Source: Thermoflexus sp. (lineage in GTDB: Bacteria > Chloroflexota > Anaerolineae > Thermoflexales > Thermoflexaceae). From it: a stretch of DNA of 25,987 nt. The stretch lies in contig NZ_DAOUCJ010000010.1 of NCBI RefSeq assembly GCF_034432235.1, positions 1 through 25,987 of the forward strand. Direction: 5' to 3'. Under the pieces are notes generated by a model. The model made no database searches. It had not been told where the DNA came from and was given only the letters and a program-made list of their open reading frames with translations. Below, piece by piece: positions 6,240 through 14,169 of this stretch (its first letter is position 1; each line of letters starts with the position of its first letter). Position numbers and translations under genes: made by a program.

Positions 6240-7202
6240 ATGGACTACATTCGCTGGCTGCGACAGCACATCGGATCGGAACCGATCTGGCTGGTCTACG
6301 CGACCGCTCTGATCGTGGACGAGGCCGGGCGCGTCCTCCTGCAGCAACGCGCGGACCTCCAGGCATGGGGCCTGCCCGGCGGGGTGATGGAGCCCGGCGA
6401 ATCCCTCCTCCAGGCCCTCCACCGCGAGGTCGCGGAGGAAACCGGCCTGATCATCCAGGCCGGGAAACTGATCGGCCTGTATACATCCCCCGAGTTTATG
6501 GTCCGTTATCCCAACGGGGATCTCGTTCACTCGGTGACCGCCTGTTTCCTGACGCGCCCGATCGGGGGCACCCTGCGCCCCGATGGCCAGGAGTCCATGG
6601 CGTTGCGGTGGTTCCCCCTGAAAGCGCTCCCGCCGCTGCCACCGTGGTATGCGGCGATGATCGCGGATTACCGGCGGGGCGATCCCGCAGCGGCCTTCCG
6701 GACCGGCGCGCCCGGGCAGCCAGCCCGGAGCCCCGGAGCCACCATCCGGCATTTGCGGGAACGGATCGGCCCGGCCACCCTGGTGGTCCCGGCTACCAGC
6801 GCCGTGATCTTCAACGAGCGCGGGGAGATCCTCCTGCAGCGCCGCGAGGATAACGGGGAGTGGGGATTGCCCGGCGGGATCATGGAGATCGGCGAGCGCA
6901 TCGATCAGACGCTCATCCGCGAGGTGGCGGAAGAGACGGGGCTGCAGGTCGAGCCGACCCGCCTGGTGGGCCTGTATACGGATCCGGCGTGGACCTTCAC
7001 ATATCCGAACGGCGATCGCTCCCAGCCGGTGGTCGCCTGCTTCGAAGCGCGCATCACGGGCGGCCGTCTCCAGGCGGACGGCGTCGAATCCCTGGAGGTG
7101 GGGTTCTTCCTGCCAAGCCGGCTCCCCGAGCCGCTGGATGTCCGCTGGCGGATTCGGATCGAGGACGCGATGGCCCATTATCCGCATGCGGTGGTCCGGT
7201 AG
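6240..7202 (+). CDS. tandem two-module Nudix hydrolase
   Basis: A 320-aa protein built from two similar Nudix modules. Start chosen at ATG 6240 because MDYIRWLRQHIG is a common Nudix beginning; ATG 6192 is an in-frame alternative adding 16 residues. The first Nudix box (about residues 48-70) has GX5E, seven residues, then REVAEETGL. The second (about 211-234) is equally complete (GGIMEIGE, then REVAEETGL). The flanking elements are duplicated too: IRWLRQHIG/IRHLRERIG, LIGLYTSPE/LVGLYTDPA and YPNGD in both. This points to internal duplication of a whole gene rather than a chance domain join. Nudix enzymes cleave nucleoside diphosphates linked to another group using Mg2+; the substrate here is unknown. 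The tRNA terminator separates it from upstream transcription. Confidence 0.88.
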   Translation: MDYIRWLRQHIGSEPIWLVYATALIVDEAGRVLLQQRADLQAWGLPGGVMEPGESLLQALHREVAEETGLIIQAGKLIGLYTSPEFMVRYPNGDLVHSVTACFLTRPIGGTLRPDGQESMALRWFPLKALPPLPPWYAAMIADYRRGDPAAAFRTGAPGQPARSPGATIRHLRERIGPATLVVPATSAVIFNERGEILLQRREDNGEWGLPGGIMEIGERIDQTLIREVAEETGLQVEPTRLVGLYTDPAWTFTYPNGDRSQPVVACFEARITGGRLQADGVESLEVGFFLPSRLPEPLDVRWRIRIEDAMAHYPHAVVR

Positions 7203-7255
7203 AAGCCAGTGCCAGCTTCTGAACCCAAAGCCTACGACGGAGGCCCGCGCCACCT

Positions 7256-8197
7256 ATGATGGGCATGCCTGACAAGGCGCGAAGGCTCAACTGGCCTATC
7301 CTCATCGGGATGCTGCTGACGCTGAACCTGGCCTTGCTCTTGACGCCGCAGGCCATGGTCGATCTCTCCCCACCGCCCATGCCCACATCGACCGTGACCC
7401 CCATCCCCCCCACCCGGACGCCCCCGGGGACCCCGACGCCCACGGCCACGCCGGTGCCCTCGCCCACCCCCACGTGCGCGCCGGGGCGCTGGGAGGCCGG
7501 TTCGGTCCAGATGCCTGCCACCGGCGTGGAGATCCTCTATCAGGTGTATCTTCCTCCATGTGGGGATCCGGCCCGGCGCTATCCGGCGCTCTATCTGCTC
7601 CACGGTTATCCATATGATCAGACCCACTGGGATCAGCTGGGAATCCATAAGGCCATGGAAGCCGGGATCCGCGCCGGGCGCTGGCCGCCTTTCCTGATCG
7701 TGCTGCCGGGCTTCCCCGATGATCTGTATCTCTACACCAGCGGCGGGCCAGGATCGGTGGAGGCCGCGATGATGGAGGTCCTGATCCCCCATATCGAAGC
7801 CCGCTATCCCGTGGAGACGGCCCGCTGGGCCCGGGCAATCGGCGGGATCTCGCGGGGCGGTGTATGGGCCTTGGAGATCGCCCTGCGCCATCCAGAGGCT
7901 TTCGCCAGCGTCGGGGGTCATAGCCCGGCGCTGAGCGTGAATCAGGCTCCGCCCGCTTATGATCCCTTTCAGCTGACTCAGGAAGCAGATCTGCAGGGGC
8001 TGCGGATTTATCTGGACGCCGGCGATACTGACTGGGCGCTGGCAGGAACCCAGCAGCTGGCGGAGATCCTCAAAGCCCGGGGGATCCCGATACGCCTGGA
8101 GATCCACCCCGGAGGGCATGAGGATACCGCGTGGGCTCAGGCATTGGAAGCCTATCTGGATTTCTATACGGAGCCCTGGCGAGGGTTGGGGCGATAG
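7256..8197 (+). CDS. membrane-anchored esterase (PF00756-like alpha/beta hydrolase)
   Basis: A 313-aa protein. Residues 14-31 are a hydrophobic anchor or uncleaved signal (WPILIGMLLTLNLALLLT). Residues 36-75 form a Pro/Thr-rich linker typical of surface proteins. The rest is an alpha/beta hydrolase of the esterase D/enterochelin esterase type: oxyanion region LYLLHGYPYD (112-121), nucleophile elbow GGISRGG with Ser199, acid candidates in LDAGDTDW (253-260) and the final His in HPGGHED (H288). The triad thus appears complete. It probably hydrolyses an ester outside the membrane; the substrate is not evident. Start ATG 7256 or 7259; GGAGG lies about a dozen bases upstream. It is 53 bases after the Nudix gene and about 30-50 before murJ, all on one strand, so a loose operon is possible. 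Confidence 0.83.
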   Translation: MMGMPDKARRLNWPILIGMLLTLNLALLLTPQAMVDLSPPPMPTSTVTPIPPTRTPPGTPTPTATPVPSPTPTCAPGRWEAGSVQMPATGVEILYQVYLPPCGDPARRYPALYLLHGYPYDQTHWDQLGIHKAMEAGIRAGRWPPFLIVLPGFPDDLYLYTSGGPGSVEAAMMEVLIPHIEARYPVETARWARAIGGISRGGVWALEIALRHPEAFASVGGHSPALSVNQAPPAYDPFQLTQEADLQGLRIYLDAGDTDWALAGTQQLAEILKARGIPIRLEIHPGGHEDTAWAQALEAYLDFYTEPWRGLGR

Positions 8198-8245
8198 ACT
8201 GGCCCGATAGCGCTACGGGAAAACCTGTTGCGGAATCCCCTGGAG

Positions 8246-9631
8246 ATGCGCGCGGTGTCGGAAGAGCTCCACGGATTTCTCCGCCGGATCATGCAGCCAG
8301 CGGCCGTGGTGGCGGGCCTGAGCCTGCTGGGGAAGCTCACCGGCTTCCTGGCGCAGGCGGTGATCGCCGCCCGCTTCGGCACCGGGCCGGATAAAAGCGC
8401 CTTCGATGTGGCGATGGTCATGCCGGACTTCCTGTTCCTGTTCACCGGCGGGACCCTGGCCGTGGTCCTCGTGCCGGTGCTGACCGTGTGGTCGGCGCGC
8501 AACCCGCAGGAGGGTGCCCGCCTCGCCACCACAGTGGCGCTTCTGACGGTGGGCGCGCTGACCCTGGCCGGGCTGCTGATCGCCTGGAGCGCTCCTTTCT
8601 GGGTGCGGGTGGTCTTTGGGCCGGGGCTTCCTCCATCCGTGCAGGATCGGGCGATCTGCTTGCTTCGAGTGCTCTGGGCAGGGACGGTTCTGTTCGGGCT
8701 CAGCGGGGTGCTCACGGCGGTGCTGCACTCGGCCCGGCGCTTTGTCTGGCCAGCCTTGGGCTCGGTGCTGGCAGATGGCGGCCCGATCCTTGGAGCGCTT
8801 TTCCTGGCCCGTCCCCTGGGCATCACGGGGCTCGCATGGGGGGTGGTCCTGGGCGCCTTCTTCCACACCATGACGCTGCTCCCCGGGTTGCGGGGCTGGC
8901 CGTGGACCTGGGCGATGGATCTCCGGCATGCGGGGTTGCGAACCGTGGGCGTGTTGCTGATCCCGCGGGCTCTGATCGTGGCGCTGGCCTATTTCCAGAT
9001 CGCCTGGGGCTATCGCCTGATCGGCGGCCTGGAGCCCGGAGGGGTCGCGGCCCTCGCCTATAGCTGGCGCCTGATGCAGGTCCCCCAGACCCTGATCAGC
9101 ACCAGCCTGGCCGTTGTGCTCCTTCCCACCCTCTCGGCCCATGCCGCCCGAGGGGACCGGGAGGCCCTGCGACGGGATCTGGGCTGGACCCTGGGGATCG
9201 CGGGGGCGCTCTCCGCGCTGGCCGGCGGCGCGTTATGGTTCGGAGGAGAGACGCTGGTGCGAGGGTTGCTGGCCCGAGGGGCCTTTGGGGAGGCGTCCGT
9301 GGAGGCCGTAGGGGCGGCCCTCCGGATGTTCGCGCCCGGACTGGTGACCTACACCCTTGCGGAGCTCACCGCGCGCGCCTTCTACGCCCGCCACGATTTC
9401 CTCCGGCCGCTGGCGGCGGCCGTCGCAGGCACCGCGGCGTATCTGGCCATGGCCCCGGCGCTGGTTCCTGCTCTGGGTGCCTCCGGCCCGGCCCTGGCCA
9501 ACAGCATAGCCATCGGCCTGGAGGCGTTCCTCCTGTTGCTCTGGATGCGATGGCTCGATCGGACTCCTAACGTTTCATTCCTGATGGAACCGGGAGAGAG
9601 CCCCCCCACGGGCGAAGGGCGTTCACGTTGA
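8246..9631 (+). CDS. murJ: lipid II flippase MurJ (MviN family)
   Basis: A polytopic membrane protein of about 461 aa made of many hydrophobic segments. It begins with the MurJ signature: GLSLLGKLTGFLAQAVIAAR, then RFGTGPDKSAFDVA and MPDFLFLFTGGTLAVVLVPVL. Later, YSWRLMQVPQTLISTSLAVVL matches the family's conserved helix. MurJ moves the lipid-linked peptidoglycan precursor across the cytoplasmic membrane. The protein is somewhat shorter than the usual 500 or more residues. Start is uncertain: ATG 8246 is given; TTG 8228 and ATG 8290 are alternatives and none has a strong ribosome site. The last nine bases overlap the end of the convergent thioesterase gene. Confidence 0.85.
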   Translation: MRAVSEELHGFLRRIMQPAAVVAGLSLLGKLTGFLAQAVIAARFGTGPDKSAFDVAMVMPDFLFLFTGGTLAVVLVPVLTVWSARNPQEGARLATTVALLTVGALTLAGLLIAWSAPFWVRVVFGPGLPPSVQDRAICLLRVLWAGTVLFGLSGVLTAVLHSARRFVWPALGSVLADGGPILGALFLARPLGITGLAWGVVLGAFFHTMTLLPGLRGWPWTWAMDLRHAGLRTVGVLLIPRALIVALAYFQIAWGYRLIGGLEPGGVAALAYSWRLMQVPQTLISTSLAVVLLPTLSAHAARGDREALRRDLGWTLGIAGALSALAGGALWFGGETLVRGLLARGAFGEASVEAVGAALRMFAPGLVTYTLAELTARAFYARHDFLRPLAAAVAGTAAYLAMAPALVPALGASGPALANSIAIGLEAFLLLLWMRWLDRTPNVSFLMEPGESPPTGEGRSR

Positions 9632-10117
9632 CGGGGCAGGCCGGGTCGCCAGGCTCTCCCGGCGGGCCAGCCGCTCCGCCCGGCGCTGGTCGGCCTCCTC
9701 CGCCTTGCGGCGCTCTTCCTCCGTCTCCAGGATCAGCGGGGGCACCGGCGCGGGTCGGCCATCCCGATCCAGCGCCACGTAAACGAAATAAGCCGTCGCC
9801 GTCACCCGTCGCTCCCCGGTCAGCAGATCCTCCGCCTCGGCCTGGATCTCCACCTCCATGGAGGTGCGCCATGCTCGGGTCATGCGCGCCCGCACGTGCA
9901 GCAGATCCCCCACGTGGACCGGGGCGCAGAACTGGATGGAATCCACCACCACGGTCACCGTGGGCCGGCGGGCGTGGCGAGACGATACAATCGCCCCTGC
10001 CTCATCCATTAGCTTCATGATCCATCCGCCGTGGACATTGCCCAGGATGTTGGCATGCTCCGGCTGCATGATCTGCGTCAGCACCACCTCGCTGTCCCGA
10101 ACCCGCTTCCCTTCCAT
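9623..10117 (-). CDS. acyl-CoA thioesterase (hotdog fold, YciA/BFIT-like)
   Basis: A 164-aa hotdog-fold protein. Features are SEVVLTQIMQPEHANILGNV (9-28), then HGGWIMKLMDEAGAI with the family's helix and catalytic Asp/Glu region, VDSIQFCAPVHVGDL and VTATAYFVYVALDRDGRP. These are characteristic of cytosolic acyl-CoA hydrolases of the YciA/BFIT group, which release free fatty acid and CoA. The C-terminal 30 residues are a charged helix rich in Arg, Glu and Ala, an addition to the core fold. It lies 100 bases downstream of tyrS on the same strand, possibly in its transcript. Its 3' end overlaps murJ's by nine bases. Confidence 0.87.
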   Translation of the reverse strand: MEGKRVRDSEVVLTQIMQPEHANILGNVHGGWIMKLMDEAGAIVSSRHARRPTVTVVVDSIQFCAPVHVGDLLHVRARMTRAWRTSMEVEIQAEAEDLLTGERRVTATAYFVYVALDRDGRPAPVPPLILETEEERRKAEEADQRRAERLARRESLATRPAPST

Positions 10118-10219
10118 GGCGCAGGACCTCTTCGTAGGAAAGGATTTAAGGATGAAGAGCCCATCTTCCGCATGCGACCCCCATCATCCTCGCGGAGAGG
10201 GCTGTCGGCAACCAGGGGT

Positions 10220-11446
10220 TTACGAGGGGCCTCCGGGCACCAGGCGGACGAAGCGGCGGCGGCCCACCTGCAGCACCTTCGGCCGGTCGATGGCCACCAC
10301 GGCCTCCACATCGGAGACTGTCTCCCCATCCAGCCGGACCCCACCCTGGCGGATCAGCCGGCGAGCTTCGCTGCGGCTGGCGGCCAGCCCGGCGGCCACC
10401 AGCACATCCACGAGCGCCTGCGGGCCGGACAGAGAGAACGCGGGCATCTCCTCGGGGAAAGCCCGCTCCTGGAACACCGTGCGGAAATGGGACTCCGCCC
10501 GCTCCGCCGCCTCTTCCCCGAAGAAGATCGAAACGATCTCGCGGGCCAGCTCCATCTTCACATCCCGTGGGTGCAGGCTCCCCGATCGCAAACCCTCCTC
10601 AATGGCCGCGATCCGCGGGGGCGGGTAGCGGGTGACGAGCTTGAAGTAAATCGGCATCGCCTCATCGGGGATGCTCATGACCTTCCCGAACATGTCTTCC
10701 GGCGTTGTGTTGAGCGGGATGTGATTGCCCAGGGACTTGGACATCTTGCGGACGCCGTCCGTGCCCGGCAGCAACGGGAGCAGGATCGCCACCTGGGGCC
10801 GCTGACCGAAGGCTTCCTGCAGCTTCCGGCCAGCGACCACGATGTTGAACAGCTGATCCGTCCCCCCGATCTGCACGTCCGCCTGCAGGGCCACAGCATC
10901 GTAGCCCTGCATCAGCGGGTAAAAGGTCTCGTGCAGGAAAATGGGATCGCCGCTCTTCAGGCGTTCCGCGAAGGACTCCCGGGCCAGGAATTGCTGCACC
11001 GTGAAATGGGAGGCCAGACGGATCAGATCGGCAAACGTGAGTTTGGAAAGCCACTCGGCGTTATAGCGGATGATGGTCCTGTGGGGATCCAGCACCCGGA
11101 AAGCCTGCTCCGCATAGGTGCGCGCGTTGGCCTCTACCTCCTCCGGGGACATCAGCGCCCGTCCCCGCAACTGATCGGAGGGATCCCCGACCAGCGCGGT
11201 GAACGTGCCGATCACCAGGATGGTCTCGTGCCCCAGGTCCTGGAACTGACGCAGCTTCCGCAGAGGGACCGTATGCCCCAGGTGCAGATCGCTAGTCCGC
11301 GGGTCCACCCCCAGATAGACCCGCAGCGGGCGTCCCTCCTGGAGCCGCTCCCGCAACTCGGCCTCCATCGTCCGGCGCAGCGTCTCATCGCCGTATTCGG
11401 TGCCCTGCATCAGGAGAGCGACCTGTTCGTCGATCGCCATCGACAT
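10220..11446 (-). CDS. tyrS: tyrosyl-tRNA synthetase
   Basis: A class I tRNA synthetase of 408 aa that charges tRNA-Tyr. The HIGH motif is HLGH (55-58) and the KMSKS motif is present unchanged (about 233-237). VQIGGTDQLFNI and the C-terminal S4 RNA-binding domain (RSEARRLIRQGGVRLDGETV, about residues 340-400) complete the bacterial TyrRS architecture. The long HxGH-to-KMSKS spacing and the S4 ending fit the TyrZ-like branch, though this is not certain. Start ATG 11446 chosen because GGGGAGG sits about eight bases upstream; an earlier in-frame ATG at 11488 would add an Arg/Gly-rich tail. The gene is divergent from the WXG-like/GH108 gene. Confidence 0.95.
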   Translation of the reverse strand: MSMAIDEQVALLMQGTEYGDETLRRTMEAELRERLQEGRPLRVYLGVDPRTSDLHLGHTVPLRKLRQFQDLGHETILVIGTFTALVGDPSDQLRGRALMSPEEVEANARTYAEQAFRVLDPHRTIIRYNAEWLSKLTFADLIRLASHFTVQQFLARESFAERLKSGDPIFLHETFYPLMQGYDAVALQADVQIGGTDQLFNIVVAGRKLQEAFGQRPQVAILLPLLPGTDGVRKMSKSLGNHIPLNTTPEDMFGKVMSIPDEAMPIYFKLVTRYPPPRIAAIEEGLRSGSLHPRDVKMELAREIVSIFFGEEAAERAESHFRTVFQERAFPEEMPAFSLSGPQALVDVLVAAGLAASRSEARRLIRQGGVRLDGETVSDVEAVVAIDRPKVLQVGRRRFVRLVPGGPS

Positions 11447-11590
11447 CCCACAACCTCCCCGTTCGGGTCGTTCCCTTCGGGACCCCATCTGGCCTTTCCC
11501 GCCGTAAGGAGGCTCGGAGAAGCGGGGTGGTCAGCCCGTCCGCCTCCCACCGTTCCCATCGCATGCCCACCGAGGCGCTCCTAACCCCAA

Positions 11591-11619
11591 AGTATGCCAT
11601 CCGGAGCCTCCATCGCCAA
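11591..11619 (-). promoter_or_regulatory. candidate promoter for tyrS
   Basis: On the minus strand TTGGCG (11619-11614) and CATACT (11596-11591) are 17 bases apart; each matches four of six consensus positions. It would give a leader of about 140 bases before tyrS. That leader contains small hairpins (for example around 11465-11485) but no recognisable T-box. Confidence 0.35.
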
Positions 11620-11703
11620 GTTCAGCGGAGCGGGCGACAGGGCTTCCCTTCAAATGGCTATCATCTTTATGGAGGGAATCACTCATACATCAGGAGGCAA
11701 GGG

Positions 11704-12627
11704 ATGAGCTCCGGTCTGCGTATCCATCCAGAAGAAGTCCGCCAGCAGATCCAGCGCCTGCGGGGATGGCGAGCGGAATGGGCCGAGCAATTGAGGACCG
11801 CCCAGCGGTTGGGCATCGCCCTGATCGAGACGATCCGCGCGGTTCCCGGGCGGGGATTTCAGGCGGAGCACACGGCCCAGGCAAGATACCTGGGCCGGGT
11901 CGAGGACCGGGCGGAGCTCCTGGCACGGACGCTGGAGCAGGCCCTGGCCCGTCTCGAAAACGCCTTCCAGGAGGCCGCCCGGCTTCTCCAGGAGCCGATC
12001 TCCTCCGCCGCGATGGGCGCCCTCCCGACGGCGGCGGTGGCCGCCTCATTTGAGGAAGCCTATGCCTTCATCCGCAAGTGGGAGGGCGGATATGTGCACG
12101 ATCCCCATGATCGGGGCGGACCGACGAATATGGGCATCATCCAGGCCACCTATGACGAGTACCGTCGTCGCCACGGGCTGCCCCCGCAGGAGGTGGCCCG
12201 GATCACGCCGGCGGAAGTCGAGGCGATCTACCGGGAGTTCTGGGAGCAATCCGGGGCCGAAAGGCTCCCCCGGCCGCTGGGGCTGGTGCATATGGACACG
12301 GCCGTCAACATGGGGCCGGTGTGGGCCCGGGGGTTCTTGCAGGAAGTTCAGCAACGGAACCCGGGAACCCCTGAGGCGGCGGCGGAGGCGTATCTGGAGC
12401 TGCGCCTGAACCGCTATCTGGAGCTGGCCCGGGATCCCTCCCAGCGCCAGTTCCTGGCCGGATGGCTCAACCGCCTTCAGGATCTGAGCGGCCATGCCGT
12501 GAGCCCGGAATTCCAGCGTGCCTTCCAGGAAAGGATCCTCAACCGTCTCGCAGAGGATCCGGAGTTCACCCCCACCCGTGACTTCCTGGTCCGTTTATGG
12601 TCGCCACAGGGAGGTCAGAACCCATGA
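11704..12627 (+). CDS. WXG100-like helical domain fused to GH108 muramidase
   Basis: A 307-aa protein started at ATG 11704, preceded by AGGAGG at 11692-11697. Residues 5-97 form two long amphipathic helices around a PGRGF turn (48-52). The layout (IHPEEVRQQI start, hairpin, long second helix with ENAFQEAARLL) resembles WXG100/ESAT-6-like proteins, although the W of WxG is absent. After an Ala-rich linker, residues 115-300 match the GH108 lysozyme-like family: FIRKWEGGYVHDPHDRGGPT, with E127 of EGGY as the expected catalytic acid, then NMGIIQATY and AVNMGP. GH108 enzymes cut peptidoglycan glycan strands. There is no signal peptide, so export would need a leaderless route such as type VII-like secretion, or lysis. 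Its stop overlaps the next gene's start (ATGA). The WXG part is inference; the GH108 part is firm. Confidence 0.78.
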   Translation: MSSGLRIHPEEVRQQIQRLRGWRAEWAEQLRTAQRLGIALIETIRAVPGRGFQAEHTAQARYLGRVEDRAELLARTLEQALARLENAFQEAARLLQEPISSAAMGALPTAAVAASFEEAYAFIRKWEGGYVHDPHDRGGPTNMGIIQATYDEYRRRHGLPPQEVARITPAEVEAIYREFWEQSGAERLPRPLGLVHMDTAVNMGPVWARGFLQEVQQRNPGTPEAAAEAYLELRLNRYLELARDPSQRQFLAGWLNRLQDLSGHAVSPEFQRAFQERILNRLAEDPEFTPTRDFLVRLWSPQGGQNP

Positions 12628-14033
12628 AAACATTGCGATGGCTTCTCATGGGCATGGTGATCCTGAGCGCTGCTTGCGCCCGGGCGACTTCGGGGAAGGA
12701 TTCCCGGCCGGCCACCGAGGCCCCGGTGGATGTCGCGCCGGCGAGGCCAGCGGCTTCTTCTGGAACAACCGTCCTCACCTTTGAAGAAGCGATCCAGAGC
12801 GGCGATTGGGCCGCGGCCCAGGCGATCCTGGAATCCGAGGGCGAACCTTCGTTTCCCGCATCCGTTCTGAACCGGATCATGATCGAGGGCCTCCGCCTGG
12901 CCATGAGCGCGGAGGGCGCGGAGGCCCGGCGACATATCGAGGGCGCCCTCGCGCTGGTCCGCAAGGCCTGCCGGTGCCTGGACGATCGAGGCCGCCTGAT
13001 CCCCGGGATGCCACCGAAAGGCTTCCGGGGGGAGCTCTATCTCACGCTTTATCACATGCGGGGCGCCACCTCCTATGATCCTTTGTATGACTGGGCCACC
13101 GAGCAGGTGGCGCAGCGCCACCGCCTGAACAGGGAGGAGATCTTCGATCGGAGCGGCACGAAGACGAATCCCGTGGGGGTGTGTCGGTTCGGGGATCGAA
13201 TCTTCGTGGTTGCGGGCTTCTGGATTTTCGATCTGGAGGGATCCCTTCAACAGGAAGCTCCCGGCCTGGATTCGCTGAGCGAAGGGGAGCGGCTTCCCCG
13301 CCTGTATTATGTCTTCTGCGATGAGAAGGAACAGAAAATCCAGTGGGTCAACGTGTCGGGAGGCGGACGGGGGGTTTCGCTGGAGGCGAAGTGGGATGGA
13401 GAGGGGTTCCGCTGGGTGGAGACGGCTCGCATCAACCTGGCCGCCCAGACCTATGAAGAGGTCCGGAAGCAGATCGAGGCGGGACGGCTGGAGGAGGCCT
13501 TCGAGGCCTATTATGATAAAGGGTTCACGAATGAGGTCGACGCGGATCCGGAACTGGCCGCGCTGGCCCTCCGGCAGGGGATGACCGTGGCCCGCCAGCG
13601 GGCGGAGGCCGGAGATGTCGCCAGGGCGCGGCGCGCGCTTCACGCGGCCTTCTCGATCGCCGCCTTCCGTTACCGGCTGGATAGTGGGACCTTCCTGCCT
13701 GTAGACTGGGAGCAACGCCCCCGATCGCTGGAGAAATGGGCCCAGGAGGCGTTCGGCGCGGATCCCCAGGCCCCGAGCTATGCCCGGATCTATCGGGATG
13801 CCCTGACGGAATACGCCGCCCTGCTGGTTCAGGACCATCGCCCCCAGGAGGCCGAGCCGATCCTGCGGGCTCTGACCATCCTCGCCCCGAACCATGCGCC
13901 GGCGTATCTCTATCTGGGCGACGTCCTCTGGGATCAGGGGAAGCCGGAGGAAGCTCGTCGCTTCTATCAACGCTATCAGGAGCTCACACCGGGCGGGCCC
14001 TGGCCGGATCGGGTGCGGGAGCGCGCGCCGTAA
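12624..14033 (+). CDS. TPR-containing lipoprotein coupled to the GH108 gene
   Basis: A 469-aa protein started at ATG 12624, whose ATGA overlaps the stop of the GH108 gene, implying translational coupling. MKTLRWLLMGMVILSAAC is a lipoprotein-type signal with Cys18 as the likely lipid site. A Thr/Pro/Ala-rich spacer follows. The middle (about 190-285) is a beta-rich region (VCRFGDRIFVVAGFWIFDLE and onward) of unknown family. The C-terminal third is helical, ending with a clear tetratricopeptide repeat (HAPAYLYLGDVLWDQGKPEE). It therefore probably sits at the outer face of the membrane and binds a protein partner. Coupling to a muramidase suggests a linked role such as anchoring, control or protection; this is a guess. 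Confidence 0.72.
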   Translation: MKTLRWLLMGMVILSAACARATSGKDSRPATEAPVDVAPARPAASSGTTVLTFEEAIQSGDWAAAQAILESEGEPSFPASVLNRIMIEGLRLAMSAEGAEARRHIEGALALVRKACRCLDDRGRLIPGMPPKGFRGELYLTLYHMRGATSYDPLYDWATEQVAQRHRLNREEIFDRSGTKTNPVGVCRFGDRIFVVAGFWIFDLEGSLQQEAPGLDSLSEGERLPRLYYVFCDEKEQKIQWVNVSGGGRGVSLEAKWDGEGFRWVETARINLAAQTYEEVRKQIEAGRLEEAFEAYYDKGFTNEVDADPELAALALRQGMTVARQRAEAGDVARARRALHAAFSIAAFRYRLDSGTFLPVDWEQRPRSLEKWAQEAFGADPQAPSYARIYRDALTEYAALLVQDHRPQEAEPILRALTILAPNHAPAYLYLGDVLWDQGKPEEARRFYQRYQELTPGGPWPDRVRERAP

Positions 14034-14131
14034 ATCCCCAATCCCCTCGGGGCCTGGATCGCGCAGGCCGGATCCCCCGTAGACGGGCCTCCAGGTTCCT
14101 CAGGAAGAGAACCTCTCCCCTCATGCGGAGG

Positions 14132-14162
14132 GCGGGTGGGCGCGCTGAAGACGCCCACCCGC
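14132..14162. terminator. strong hairpin between convergent genes
   Basis: A perfect 11-bp GC-rich stem (14132-14142 with 14152-14162) encloses a nine-base loop, in the 136-base gap between the ends of two convergent genes. Neither strand shows a T-run after it. It may serve as a bidirectional transcription barrier or protect RNA ends, but a canonical intrinsic terminator is not proven. Confidence 0.5.
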
Positions 14163-14169
14163 ACCAGCG

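Noticed and set aside
11447..11590. T-box riboswitch in the tyrS leader
   Set aside because: No AGGGUGG-type antiterminator core or specifier-loop layout could be found; only small local hairpins.
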